64,000 bases of DNA. Origin: CAZOVB01 sp046541415. GTDB taxonomy: Bacteria; Planctomycetota; Phycisphaerae; SM23-33. The notes below the pieces were generated by a model that saw nothing but the letters and a program-made list of their open reading frames with translations, ran no database searches and was not told the origin of the DNA. The translations under genes were made by a program, and so were the position numbers. This document shows, in pieces, positions 7,636 to 16,223 of the stretch (positions are counted from its first letter, which is position 1; every line of letters begins with the position of its first letter). The stretch lies in the NCBI GenBank assembly GCA_046541415.1, contig JBKHDI010000001.1:62001-126000 (forward strand), given 5' to 3'.

Positions 7636-8838
7636 TTACGTCGTATAGTCGGCGTTGATTGTAATGTACTCTCGCGAAAGATCGCATGTCAGGGCGGTGA
7701 AGCGGCCCTTGCCCAGTCCCAGATCAGCCTGGACGTGTACTTCGCTGCCGCCCAGGTGGGCCTCCACCTTGCCCAGATCGAACTTCCGCCCGGTCCCGCC
7801 GGAGAAGATCGTCACCCCGCCGATCTTGATCTTCAGCTTCTCGGCGGTGACCTTCGCGGCGCTCTTGCCCAAGGCCATCGCAATTCGTCCCCAGTTGGGG
7901 TCCTGGCCGTGAATGGCCGTCTTGAACAGCGGGGAATCCGCGACCGACTTGGCTGCCATTTCCGCCTCGCCGTCACTGCGGGCACCGGTAACCTCCACCC
8001 GGACCAGCTTGGTCGCCCCCTCGCCGTCGAAGACAATCGCCCGGGACAACTCGCCGCAGACCTCGTCGAGCAGGGCGCCGAAGCGGGCGAAATCCTTGCT
8101 GCCGGCCTTGACGGTCTTGTTGCCCGCCTGCCCCGAAGCGAAGACCGCCACCATGTCGGACGTGGAGGTATCCGAATCCACCGTCACCGAGTTGAACGTC
8201 GTATTGACCACCTGTTTCAGCGCCCGGCTCAGCAGCGACGGCGAGATCTTCAGATCCGTGTTGATCACGCCGATCATGGTCGCCAGGGACGGGGCGATCA
8301 TGCCCGAACCCTTGGCGATGCCCGCCATCGTCACCGTCTTTCCCGCAATCCGGCCCTGGACGACAGCGGACTTCTCTCGCGTATCGGTGGTCATGATCGC
8401 CCGCAGGGCGGATGTGTCGTCGCGACGAGACAGTCGCCCGGCCGCATCATCGATGCCCGTCTTGACCTTGTCCATCGGCAGACGTCGGCCGATCACGCCG
8501 GTCGAGGCGACCAGGACCTTCTCCGGCTCGGTTCCCAGGTGCTTGGCGGTGCGGGCGGCCATGGCCTGGGCGTCGCGCAGGCCCGCCTTGCCCGTGCAGA
8601 CGTTGCTGCAGCCGGCGTTGATGACCATCGCTCGCGCCTTGCCGTAGCCCCTGGCAAAGGTGTTTCGACAGTACAGAATCGGGGCGCCGACGATCTGGTT
8701 CTGCGTGGTCAGAAAGGCCATCGACGCATCGGACTGGCAGGCAAAGATGGCCAGGTCTTCCTTGCCGCTGGGCTTGATGCCGCACTTGACCCCGGCGGCG
8801 ACAAAGCCGGCCGGAACGGTTATGTGTCGCGTCTGCAT
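7636..8838 (-). CDS. argJ: Bifunctional glutamate N-acetyltransferase / ornithine acetyltransferase
   Basis: Transfers acetyl groups from N-acetylornithine to glutamate in the cyclic arginine pathway. At 400 residues it has the family's usual length. It contains ASTGVIG (residues 111-117), an oxyanion-hole motif, and KGSGMIAP followed by the Ala186-Thr187 autocleavage site that yields alpha and beta chains, Thr187 being the nucleophile. The ATG is at 8838. It starts 19 bases after argC, in one operon. Whether it also uses acetyl-CoA cannot be judged from sequence. Confidence 0.95.
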   Translation of the reverse strand: MQTRHITVPAGFVAAGVKCGIKPSGKEDLAIFACQSDASMAFLTTQNQIVGAPILYCRNTFARGYGKARAMVINAGCSNVCTGKAGLRDAQAMAARTAKHLGTEPEKVLVASTGVIGRRLPMDKVKTGIDDAAGRLSRRDDTSALRAIMTTDTREKSAVVQGRIAGKTVTMAGIAKGSGMIAPSLATMIGVINTDLKISPSLLSRALKQVVNTTFNSVTVDSDTSTSDMVAVFASGQAGNKTVKAGSKDFARFGALLDEVCGELSRAIVFDGEGATKLVRVEVTGARSDGEAEMAAKSVADSPLFKTAIHGQDPNWGRIAMALGKSAAKVTAEKLKIKIGGVTIFSGGTGRKFDLGKVEAHLGGSEVHVQADLGLGKGRFTALTCDLSREYITINADYTT

Positions 8839-8857
8839 GGCGCGCGGGCTCCGGGGG

Positions 8858-9895
8858 TTAGATCAGTCCGGTCGTCTCGTCCAGGCCGAACATGAGGTTC
8901 ATGTTCTGGATGGCCTGGCCCGAGGCGCCCTTGATGAGGTTGTCGATCGCACTGAAGAGAACGACCTTGCCCTTGGCGACCCGGGCCGAGACGTCGCAAT
9001 AGTTGGTGTTGGCGACGTACTTGGTCGCCGGCAGGGGCTCGTTGCGGACGCGGACGAAGGGGCAGTTGTCGTAGGCCTGATGGTAGACTTCCAGGATCTG
9101 CCCGGCAGTGACCTCGTCCTCGGCCGGGGTGCAGTAGATGCTCTCGAGGATGCCCCGGTCCATGGGGCAGAGGTGGGGCACGAAGAGCAGTTCGGTCTCC
9201 CGGCCCGTGAAGGTCTTGAGAGTCTGTTCCATCTCGGGCATGTGGCGGTGCGTGCCCACGCCGTAGGCTTCGAAATTCTCATTGCGGTCGGGGAAGTGGA
9301 ACTTCTGGCCGGGCTTGCGCCCCGCGCCGCTGACGCCGGAGATGGCATTGACGACCAAGCCGATCGGTTCGATCAGCCCCGCCTTGAGCACCGGGGCGAT
9401 GGCCAGGGCGGCGGCCGTCGGGTAGCAGCCCGGGTTGGCGATCAGCCCGGCAGAGGGAATCTGCTCGGCGAACAACTCGCACAGGCCGTAAACCGCCTCG
9501 GACAAGCCCTTCGGATCGGTGTGCGGACAGTACCACTGCTCATAGACGGCCTCGTCGGCCAGGCGGTAATCCGCCGACCAGTCGATCACGCGAATGCCCG
9601 CCTGGCGCAGCTGGGGGGTGTAGCTCATGGCCACCTGGTGGGGCACGCAGAGCATGGCCAGGTCGGGCGACAGGGCCTTGACCGTTTCCATCTCGAACAG
9701 CTGCTGGTCCAGGTCGCACAGACCCGTCAGCTGGGGGAAGAAGCCGTCCATCGGGCCCAGTTCGTTTTCGGGCCCGAAGACGCCGACCAGCTCGGCCCGG
9801 GGGTGACGGGCCAGCAGGCGGATGGCTTCGAAGCCGGCGTAGCCGCTGCCGCCGATGAGGACGACTTTAATCGTGGAAGATTCAGACTGACTCAT
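8858..9895 (-). CDS. argC: N-acetyl-gamma-glutamyl-phosphate reductase
   Basis: NADPH-dependent reduction of N-acetylglutamyl-phosphate to the semialdehyde in arginine synthesis. It is 345 residues. The Rossmann GGSGYAG motif is at residues 15-21 and the catalytic Cys157 sits in NPGCYPTA. GTHRHMPE holds the expected catalytic His. The ATG at 9895 has AGAGG upstream. It is the first gene of argC-argJ, just after the rpsI terminator; no strong promoter is visible in the 28-base gap, so some read-through or a promoter within the hairpin region is possible. Confidence 0.95.
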   Translation of the reverse strand: MSQSESSTIKVVLIGGSGYAGFEAIRLLARHPRAELVGVFGPENELGPMDGFFPQLTGLCDLDQQLFEMETVKALSPDLAMLCVPHQVAMSYTPQLRQAGIRVIDWSADYRLADEAVYEQWYCPHTDPKGLSEAVYGLCELFAEQIPSAGLIANPGCYPTAAALAIAPVLKAGLIEPIGLVVNAISGVSGAGRKPGQKFHFPDRNENFEAYGVGTHRHMPEMEQTLKTFTGRETELLFVPHLCPMDRGILESIYCTPAEDEVTAGQILEVYHQAYDNCPFVRVRNEPLPATKYVANTNYCDVSARVAKGKVVLFSAIDNLIKGASGQAIQNMNLMFGLDETTGLI

Positions 9896-9923
9896 ATCGG
9901 TTGTACCTCTGGGTTCTAAAAGA

Positions 9924-9955
9924 CAAGCCCCAGCGCGTCTCTGCGCCGGGGCTTG
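9924..9955 (-). terminator. Terminator after rplM-rpsI
   Basis: On the minus strand, CAAGCCCCGGCGC and GCGCTGGGGCTTG arms (one G-T pair) enclose a short loop and are followed by TCTTTT. It ends the ribosomal operon 26 bases after the rpsI stop. Confidence 0.8.
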
Positions 9956-9981
9956 GGAAACACTCTGGATTCTCGGGCGAA

Positions 9982-10437
9982 TTAACGCTTGGAGAACTGG
10001 AACCGCCGGCGGGCGCCACGCTGACCGTACTTCTTCCTTTCCTTGGCCCGGGCGTCCCGCGTAAGCAGGCCCTGGTCACGGAGGGTGTGTTCGGTCTCAG
10101 GGATCGCATCGGACAAGGCCCGGGCCAGGCCCAGGCTGATCGCGCCGGACTGGCCGGTCATCCCGCCGCCCTGGACGTTGACGTAGACGTCCCAGTCATT
10201 GCGGGCGTCGACGGTCACCAGTGGGGCGACAACTTCGTTCTGGTGGGCGGTGAAGGGGAAATAGGCGTCGATCTGCCGCCCGTTGATCAGGAACTTGCCG
10301 CTGCCGCGATAGATGCGGACGCGGGCGACGGATTTCTTGCGACGGCCAGTGCCCCAGATCGGCCCATCCTTGGGTCCGTTGGTCTTGGCCGGGGCCGGCT
10401 GGGTCTGGACTGCTTCGGTGGATTGCGTCTCTGCCAT
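9982..10437 (-). CDS. rpsI: 30S ribosomal protein S9
   Basis: A small-subunit head protein whose C-terminal tail reaches the P site. It has the GTGRRKKSVARVRI motif and the basic tail ending FQFSKR typical of S9. The 151 residues include an extra N-terminal Ala/Pro/Thr-rich stretch of about 25 residues relative to the common form of about 130. The ATG at 10437 is 18 bases after rplM, the usual L13-S9 pair. Confidence 0.97.
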   Translation of the reverse strand: MAETQSTEAVQTQPAPAKTNGPKDGPIWGTGRRKKSVARVRIYRGSGKFLINGRQIDAYFPFTAHQNEVVAPLVTVDARNDWDVYVNVQGGGMTGQSGAISLGLARALSDAIPETEHTLRDQGLLTRDARAKERKKYGQRGARRRFQFSKR

Positions 10438-10455
10438 GAATGCGTCTTCCTGTCC

Positions 10456-10887
10456 TTACAGCGCCAGCGGCTTGGGCTGCTGGGCCTGATGGGGGTGCTT
10501 GTCGTCGTTGTAGACCTTGAGCTTCTTGAACATCGCCTTGCCCAGCTTGCTCTTGGGCAGCATGCGCCGAACGGCCAGGGCGATCGCCTCGGCGGGGTTC
10601 TCGGCCATCTGATCTTCCAGGCTCCAGACCTTCTGCCCGCCGGGATAGCCGCTGTACCGTTGGTACTGGCGTTCGGCAGCCTTGTTGTTGCCCGTGAACT
10701 TGACGTTGGCGGCGTTGAGGACCACCACGAAGTCGCCGCAGTCCACGTGCGGGGTATATTCCGGTTTGTGCTTGCCCATCAAGATCGTGGCGATACGGGT
10801 GGCGAGGCGGCCGATAACGCAATCCGTTGCGTCAACCACGTGCCACTGGGCTTCCAGTTCGCCTTGTTTGGCCATGTAAGACTTCAT
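10456..10887 (-). CDS. rplM: 50S ribosomal protein L13
   Basis: A large-subunit assembly protein of 143 residues, the normal L13 length. Diagnostic motifs are the WHVVDA start, GRLAT and GKHKPEYTPH. A longer frame begins at a GTG at 10950, but that codon overlaps the -10 hexamer region of the operon promoter and would precede the predicted transcript start, so the ATG at 10887 is taken. First gene of rplM-rpsI. Confidence 0.96.
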   Translation of the reverse strand: MKSYMAKQGELEAQWHVVDATDCVIGRLATRIATILMGKHKPEYTPHVDCGDFVVVLNAANVKFTGNNKAAERQYQRYSGYPGGQKVWSLEDQMAENPAEAIALAVRRMLPKSKLGKAMFKKLKVYNDDKHPHQAQQPKPLAL

Positions 10888-10950
10888 CGTCGCTGAATCC
10901 TGTTTCTGGCGGATGGTGAATGTCCGTCGTTCGTTTTGGTAAAGAGCCAC

Positions 10951-10980
10951 GTATTATGTCACAAGCCCACGTCAAGTCAA
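10951..10980 (-). promoter_or_regulatory. Promoter of rplM-rpsI
   Basis: On the minus strand, TTGACT (10975-10980), an 18-base spacer, then TAATAC (10951-10956). The position rules out the GTG at 10950 as the rplM start and gives a leader of about 55 bases. Confidence 0.7.
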
Positions 10981-11003
10981 CGAGGAATTTGTGCAATTTT
11001 CCC

Positions 11004-11021
11004 CCGCCCGGGCCCGGGCGG
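11004..11021. repeat. 18-bp perfect GC palindrome
   Basis: CCGCCCGGGCCCGGGCGG lies in the 344-base gap between rplM and the divergent lipoprotein operon, flanked by AT-rich AATTT-containing stretches. It sits upstream of both promoters and could be a protein-binding site; the function is unknown. The rest of this gap holds only the two promoters. Confidence 0.6.
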
Positions 11022-11159
11022 ACAGAAATCGGCCAAATTTTCCAGGCCCGATCCCCGGAATCCGACCTGTATGCGTAGAAAGTGGCGACCCGGGTCCGGG
11101 AGGATCCCCCCCCGGGAGCAACCGGGCCGGAGAAGGGCGATTTCTTTCTGAGCAAACAC

Positions 11160-11189
11160 TTTACGTCCCGTCGCCCAGGCGTCTATCAT
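11160..11189 (+). promoter_or_regulatory. Putative promoter of the LPP20/CsgG-like operon
   Basis: TTTACG (11160-11165), an 18-base spacer, then TATCAT (11184-11189), about 43 bases before the ATG at 11232. A moderate sigma-70-like match. Confidence 0.4.
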
Positions 11190-11231
11190 GCGGACGAATC
11201 GACGCCTTTTCTCCAGGTCCGGAGGATGGAG

Positions 11232-12206
11232 ATGACAGATCCTATGAAAACGGGTGTATTGGTGCTGGTTTCGGTAGTCCTGCTCTTGGCGAGCGGCTGT
11301 GGAGACAGGACGCAGACGATGCGGTTCTCCTACCACAGACCCGCCCTGGTGACGCTGCCGGACGGGGTCGAGACGATGCTCATCGCACCGCTGGCCGCAT
11401 CGGATGCCCAGGACAAGCCCTGGACAAACCGCGCCGCCGATACGATCAGCAACGTCCTGGCCGATTCCAGCCTGGCCAGGCAGGGTCTGGACATCCGTCT
11501 GGCCGAGCCGGGCCAAGTCGTCGAATCGGCTGGCCCAGCGGCCGAACTGGCCCGACAGACCGGGGCAGAGTCCTGCCTGTTCGGGAGCATCGATACCTCC
11601 CATTCGCAACGAAAGGTGGTCGATCCCTACATCGATCCGCAGACCGGGCAGGTCAGCCGTCGGGATATCTGGGCAATGTCGGCCAAAGTGACAATGCAAC
11701 TGCGGCTGATCCATGCAGCGGATTCGGCCACCATCACCGCAGTCGAAATCACCCGCACCTTCGACTCGCAGGACCCCAAAGACAGCTCGCTGGTCGCCAG
11801 GGTAACCGACAGTCTGCGGGCTACCGACGAAGCACCTTCGGCTGAGCCCGTTCTGGCCGACCTGATCGAGCAGTGCGCCCGGGCCTTTGTCGCCCGGATC
11901 AGCCCGTCGCGGGTGACCGTCGAGGCCGACCTGCTGGACGGGCTGCCCGAGGCCCTGGTCGCCACGGCCAACCAGATGGCAGTTCGGAAAGACTATCAGA
12001 CCGCCGCGGACCTGTATATGCAAGCCATGGACGAGGCCGGGGACCAGGCAGGCGTAATGTACAATCTGGGCCTGGTTTACGAAGCGATGGGGCGGCTGAA
12101 CGAGGCCGCCGCCATGTACGGATCGGCCAGCATGGCCTCGGCCAGACCGATTTTCAGCGAGGCGCTGCAACGAGTGGAGCGGGCGCCTCTGATAGATGGC
12201 AGCTAA
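11232..12206 (+). CDS. TPR lipoprotein, first gene of a FlgO/P/T-like operon
   Basis: A 324-residue outer-envelope lipoprotein: the signal segment ends in LASGC (lipobox). Residues about 35-220 resemble the alpha/beta core of CsgG/FlgO-like proteins: a strand carrying MLIAPLAA, a helix, then GAESCLFGSI. A C-terminal stretch of about 70 residues contains a TPR-type helix pair (YQTAADLY, AGVMYNLGLVYEAMGRLNEAA). The start at 11232 is chosen because GGAGG ends 6 bases upstream; another in-frame ATG at 11244 is possible. It is followed by two genes with LPP20-type domains, and the three end at a shared terminator. The exact role is unknown. Confidence 0.7.
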   Translation: MTDPMKTGVLVLVSVVLLLASGCGDRTQTMRFSYHRPALVTLPDGVETMLIAPLAASDAQDKPWTNRAADTISNVLADSSLARQGLDIRLAEPGQVVESAGPAAELARQTGAESCLFGSIDTSHSQRKVVDPYIDPQTGQVSRRDIWAMSAKVTMQLRLIHAADSATITAVEITRTFDSQDPKDSSLVARVTDSLRATDEAPSAEPVLADLIEQCARAFVARISPSRVTVEADLLDGLPEALVATANQMAVRKDYQTAADLYMQAMDEAGDQAGVMYNLGLVYEAMGRLNEAAAMYGSASMASARPIFSEALQRVERAPLIDGS

Positions 12207-12285
12207 CCACCTGGGCCGATGAATGTCCTGTAGACCTGGATGGTCGACTGACCGGCCCTGTACGGTACCAATGGAGAGACAAACG

Positions 12286-13653
12286 ATGAAACGCACACTG
12301 ACAGTACTGTTTATCCTGGCGATGTTCAGCCCGCTTATCGCCGGGGCCCAGAACGCCGATTCCCTGGCCCTGCAGAAACAGGCCCAGCGCAAGCTGCTGG
12401 CTTACCGTGCCGCCCGGGCCGACGCGATCCGCAAACTCGCCGAACGCATCAAGGGCCTGGAGTTGGCCTCCCAGACCACCGTCGAAGACTTCGTGACCAC
12501 CAGCGACCGGATCGTATCCTCGTTGGATACGTTCCTCAACGGCATGAAGGAGATCGACAAGGCCAAGCACTTCGACGACGGAACCTGCGAGGTGATCATG
12601 GAAGTCAAGGTCGCCGAGCTGATCGAAGAGCTCAAGACCTACCACAAAACCTACTACAAGGGCGACAAGATCACCATCCGCCAGATCGAGGAACTCAACA
12701 CCCGCGTGGATACCAAGGTCTTCCGCGAAGTCGGCCAGGGCGCAGCGCCCGAGGCGCTGGAATCTCCCGAACAGCTGCCCCTCCAGCCCGGCGGGCGGGT
12801 GAACCTGTCCAACCTGGACAAGTCCACCGTCGAATTCTGGATGAGTCACGTCACCGGCCGCGGGAGACTGATGGCTGAACGCGCAGCCCGCGTCGACGCG
12901 ATGCGCCGCCTGGCTGAGCGGATCAAGGGCGTGCACATCACCGCCACGACCACCGTGCAGGACTTCGTGGCCGAGTCGGATGTAGTCAACCTCGACACCC
13001 GCGCCTTCATCCGCGGCGCCCGCGAGGTGGGCATCCGTTACTACGACGACGAACTGATCGTTGAGGTCGAGATGACCATCAAGCTCCGCCAGCTGCTTGC
13101 CTCGGTCAAGAGTTGGTCGCAGATGCACTACAAGGGCGACAAATCCAACATCCGCCACCTGGAAAACCGGATCCTGGAAGTCGAGGACAAGGAGATCACC
13201 GAGGTGGGCATGGGCACGCCGCCGGCCGATTACCTCAAGAAAGACAGCGTCACCGCGGCCGATCAGATGGTCATCGAAACCGCCCAGACCGCCCCGATGT
13301 GGGTCAACGAAGAGCTGACCGTCATCGGCCAGGCCGCCCTGGACCCCGAACGACCGGCCGCCCAGGCCAAGCTGATGGCCTTCCGGGCTGCCGAGCTCGA
13401 CGGGCGACGCAAGCTGGCCGAGCGGATCAACGGCCTGCAGATCACCAGCCAGACCACCGTGGAAGATTTTGTCGCCAAGAGCGACCAGATCCGTACCATG
13501 ATGCATACTTTCCAGCAGGGCGTCGGCGTGGTCGAAGGCTCGCAGAAGGTCCTGGACGACGGCACGGTGGAAGTGACCGTCGGCGTCGATCTGCGTCCGC
13601 TGTGGAACATGATCCTGCACTACCAGAAGCAGCTTAACATCAAGTTGCGCTAA
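12286..13653 (+). CDS. Periplasmic protein with three LPP20-like repeats
   Basis: A 455-residue secreted protein (signal peptide with cleavage after LIAGA). Three homologous modules occur at residues about 31-120, 190-275 and 355-440. Each begins with an RAA-x-x-D-x-x-R-(K/R)-L-A-E-R-I motif, continues with TTVxDFV and ends in a strand such as GTCEVIMEV. Two linkers also repeat (YKGDK...IR...EVGxG). This is the LPP20/FlgP-type fold in tandem. The ATG at 12286 has GGAGAG upstream. It lies 79 bases after the lipoprotein gene and 28 before the FlgT-like gene. It may form oligomers in the periplasm or at the outer membrane (inference). Confidence 0.75.
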   Translation: MKRTLTVLFILAMFSPLIAGAQNADSLALQKQAQRKLLAYRAARADAIRKLAERIKGLELASQTTVEDFVTTSDRIVSSLDTFLNGMKEIDKAKHFDDGTCEVIMEVKVAELIEELKTYHKTYYKGDKITIRQIEELNTRVDTKVFREVGQGAAPEALESPEQLPLQPGGRVNLSNLDKSTVEFWMSHVTGRGRLMAERAARVDAMRRLAERIKGVHITATTTVQDFVAESDVVNLDTRAFIRGAREVGIRYYDDELIVEVEMTIKLRQLLASVKSWSQMHYKGDKSNIRHLENRILEVEDKEITEVGMGTPPADYLKKDSVTAADQMVIETAQTAPMWVNEELTVIGQAALDPERPAAQAKLMAFRAAELDGRRKLAERINGLQITSQTTVEDFVAKSDQIRTMMHTFQQGVGVVEGSQKVLDDGTVEVTVGVDLRPLWNMILHYQKQLNIKLR

Positions 13654-13681
13654 CCCGCGCGATTCATGAGAAAGGCGATCC

Positions 13682-14818
13682 ATGAGACGCTCCAGAACCT
13701 GTTTGTTGCTCCTGGCCTTCGGGATGATCGCGCTGAGTTTCTCAGCCCGGGCGGTGCGGGCCCAGGATGCAGGCCTCAAGACAGTCACCGTCAGCGGCTC
13801 GGGCATGGACCAGCAGGAAGCGATCCACGACGCCAAGCGTAAGGCAATCGAGGAAGCTGCCGGCACGTACATCTACTCCCAGTCGAAGACCGAGGACTTC
13901 GTGCTGGTCAAGGACACGGTCCTGGCCCGGTCGGCCGGGTTCGTCCAGAGCTTCGAGGTCCTCTCCTCTCAGACGAGCTTCGACGGGATCGTCACCATCC
14001 GGGCCAAGGCCGTTGTCAGCGTCCAGGGGATCAAGGATCTCTGGGGCACGGTGACGATGCTGCTGAAAGACCGCGGACGGCCAAAGATCATGGTCTTCAT
14101 CCAGGAACGCATCGCCGGGCAGGTCCAGCCGTCCTCGACAGTCCAGACCCGGATCGAGCAGCAACTGCTTAAAAGCGGTTTCCAACTGGTCGACCGCAAC
14201 CAGATCAAGGCGATCGACGAGAAGGACCTGGCCGCGGCGATCAGTGAATCCGACCCGGCCAAGGCCCAGGCCATCGCCCAGCGGTTCGGGGCCCAGTTGT
14301 TCATCACCGGTCTTGCCAACGCCGCATCCGGTGGCGTGAAGAACCTCTACGGCACGGAGATGTACACCTACGAAGCCGAGGCCAACATCCGCTGCTACCG
14401 CAGCGATACGGGCCAGTTGCTCTCCAGCACTCCCGGCACGGCCACGCGGGGCGTGCAGCGCGTCTGGCGGTCGGCGGCCAAGCAGGCCTTGGACCTCCAG
14501 GCCCAGCAGATCACCCCGAAGGTCGTCGACGATATCCTGCGGTTCTGGCAGGATGCTTTGGAAGGCCGGGGCGAGGTGCAGTTGAAGATCTCCAGCATCG
14601 GCTTTAAGGAGTACCTCGACCTGAAGAAGGCCCTGAACACCCTCCGGGGCGTCAAGGACGTCCGCAACGCCAACTACAGCAACAAGATCGCTGAACTCTC
14701 CATCGAGACCGACCTGACGGCAGAGGCCCTGGCGGAAAAAATCGTCACCGAGATCGACAGCAAGATCGAGATCGAGGGCCTGACCCAGAACGTCATCAAG
14801 GGCAAGTACGGCAGCTGA
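13682..14818 (+). CDS. FlgT-like envelope protein (LPP20 plus CsgG-like domains)
   Basis: A 378-residue exported protein with an N-terminal signal peptide (cleavage near ARAVRAQ). Residues about 35-125 hold an LPP20/FlgT-N module (SGSGMDQQEAIHDAKRKA...EEAAGTYI). Residues about 130-290 resemble the CsgG-like middle domain of FlgT (KIMVFIQE; ...LVDRNQIKAI; FGAQLFITG). The remainder is a helix-strand domain. In Vibrio, FlgT helps build the H ring of the flagellar basal body. No flagellar gene is nearby here, so a different envelope structure is equally possible. The ATG at 13682 follows GAGAAAGG. Confidence 0.7.
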   Translation: MRRSRTCLLLLAFGMIALSFSARAVRAQDAGLKTVTVSGSGMDQQEAIHDAKRKAIEEAAGTYIYSQSKTEDFVLVKDTVLARSAGFVQSFEVLSSQTSFDGIVTIRAKAVVSVQGIKDLWGTVTMLLKDRGRPKIMVFIQERIAGQVQPSSTVQTRIEQQLLKSGFQLVDRNQIKAIDEKDLAAAISESDPAKAQAIAQRFGAQLFITGLANAASGGVKNLYGTEMYTYEAEANIRCYRSDTGQLLSSTPGTATRGVQRVWRSAAKQALDLQAQQITPKVVDDILRFWQDALEGRGEVQLKISSIGFKEYLDLKKALNTLRGVKDVRNANYSNKIAELSIETDLTAEALAEKIVTEIDSKIEIEGLTQNVIKGKYGS

Positions 14819-14842
14819 CGCTGCAACAGAAGCCCTGAATGC

Positions 14843-14885
14843 GAAGACGCCCCCGCATCGACACGTTCGTTGCGGGGGCGTCTTC
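14843..14885. terminator. Bidirectional terminator
   Basis: GAAGACGCCCCCGCA and TGCGGGGGCGTCTTC are perfect arms around a short loop, between the convergent FlgT-like and aldo/keto reductase genes. The A/T-ended arms can serve either strand. Confidence 0.8.
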
Positions 14886-14905
14886 TGCTTCATCCGGCGG
14901 TGGGC

Positions 14906-15994
14906 TTACTCCTCGGCCAGGGCGGCGATTTCCTTGAGTCGGTCGCGGATCGGCAGGTGCTGCGTGCAGCGTGTCTCGCAGGCCCCGCACAGTGAGCAGG
15001 CCTTGGCGTCGGCCGCCTTGAGCCCCCAGTGCCACTTCATCCGGTTGGTCATGTTGGACGGCTCGTCGCCCTTGAGAATCCGCTGGTTATAGGTGTCCAT
15101 GAACTTGGGCACTTCCAGGCCTTCCGGGCAGGGCAAACAGTAGCCGCAACCGGTGCAGAGGCCCTCGAAGCTGTCGAAGATTTTCTTTCGCAGCTTCTGG
15201 ACGTGCTCGGCCGGGTAGGGCGTGAAGTCCTTGACGGCTGCGACGGCCTGGTCGACGTGCTCTTTCGTGCTGAAGCCCACCAGGGCCGAGGTCACCGACG
15301 GATTGGAAACGTTGAAGCGCAGCGCGGCGCTGACCACGTCCGGATCGTCCTGGCTGCGAATGAAGTCGAACCGCTCGGCGTGCTGCGGGATCAATCCTCC
15401 GCCCAGCGGGTTCATAGTCACCACTCCAAGCTGCTTCTGCCCGGCCAGGTCGACTGCCTTGTCGCGGAAGGGGAAGTTGATCGCGCAGTAGCCCAGCGTC
15501 ACGCCTTCGAAGATGCCCTCGCTGAGGACTTGGCCGAGCTGGTCGCCGGGCATGTGGCTGGAGACGACCAGGTGGTTGATCAGGCCCTCTTCTTTGGCCT
15601 TCAGCGCCGCGGCGACAGCCCCGCCGTCCTTACGTCCCTGCCAGGCCTCGGGGCTCAGCAGGCACCAGACATGGAAGAAATCGATCGTCTCGACGCCCAG
15701 CCTGTCCAGCGAGCGTTCGAGGCTCTTGCGAAGCTCATCGCCCTTGGGGCTGGAGCACTTGGTCGAGGTGTAGAAGGTGCCGGGCTCCATCTGGCCGATC
15801 GCCGCGCCCATGATGCCTTCGCTCTTGTCGCCGCAGTAGCCCGGGGCAGTGTCAAAGTAGTTCACGCCCTGCTTGTAGGCGTGCAGGACGATCTCGGCCA
15901 TCTCGTCGGTCTGGTCCGGCTGGGGGAAACGCATCCCCCCGAAGCTGATGACGGAGACGTCCTTGCCTGTATTGCCGTAGGGTTTGGTCCACAT
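14906..15994 (-). CDS. Aldo/keto reductase with C-terminal 4Fe-4S ferredoxin domain
   Basis: A 362-residue protein. The N-terminal TIM barrel (residues about 1-265) starts with the AKR pattern VSVISFGGMRF and contains FDTAPGY, carrying the catalytic Asp and Tyr. The C-terminal part binds iron-sulfur clusters: CTGCGYCLPCPEG and CSLCGACETRC. Fe-S aldo/keto reductases of this kind reduce carbonyls with NAD(P)H or ferredoxin in anaerobes; the substrate is unknown. The ATG is at 15994. It is a single gene with the shared terminator downstream. The 229-base gap upstream (15995-16223) shows nothing definite. Confidence 0.88.
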   Translation of the reverse strand: MWTKPYGNTGKDVSVISFGGMRFPQPDQTDEMAEIVLHAYKQGVNYFDTAPGYCGDKSEGIMGAAIGQMEPGTFYTSTKCSSPKGDELRKSLERSLDRLGVETIDFFHVWCLLSPEAWQGRKDGGAVAAALKAKEEGLINHLVVSSHMPGDQLGQVLSEGIFEGVTLGYCAINFPFRDKAVDLAGQKQLGVVTMNPLGGGLIPQHAERFDFIRSQDDPDVVSAALRFNVSNPSVTSALVGFSTKEHVDQAVAAVKDFTPYPAEHVQKLRKKIFDSFEGLCTGCGYCLPCPEGLEVPKFMDTYNQRILKGDEPSNMTNRMKWHWGLKAADAKACSLCGACETRCTQHLPIRDRLKEIAALAEE

Positions 15995-16223
15995 GTAGAA
16001 GGGGTCCTCTGCTGATTGCGCCTGTCAAGTCTGCGAGAATGGCGACGATCGCTGAGCCTAGCTGAATGGAGGGCCGTGTGCAAGGCTCCTGCCGCATCAG
16101 GCGAAATCGGGAAAGACTGAACGCATCCGGTCCGCCGGCCGATATGGAAGGGGAATCTGCTCGGGCAGCACGGACAGGGAGGGGGTGGCGCCCCTGAGAG
16201 AACCTCAAACAAGGATACTGGAA

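Noticed and set aside
10888..10950. The 21-residue N-terminal extension of L13 from a GTG
   Set aside because: The promoter places transcription start downstream of that codon, and L13 is normally 142-143 residues.
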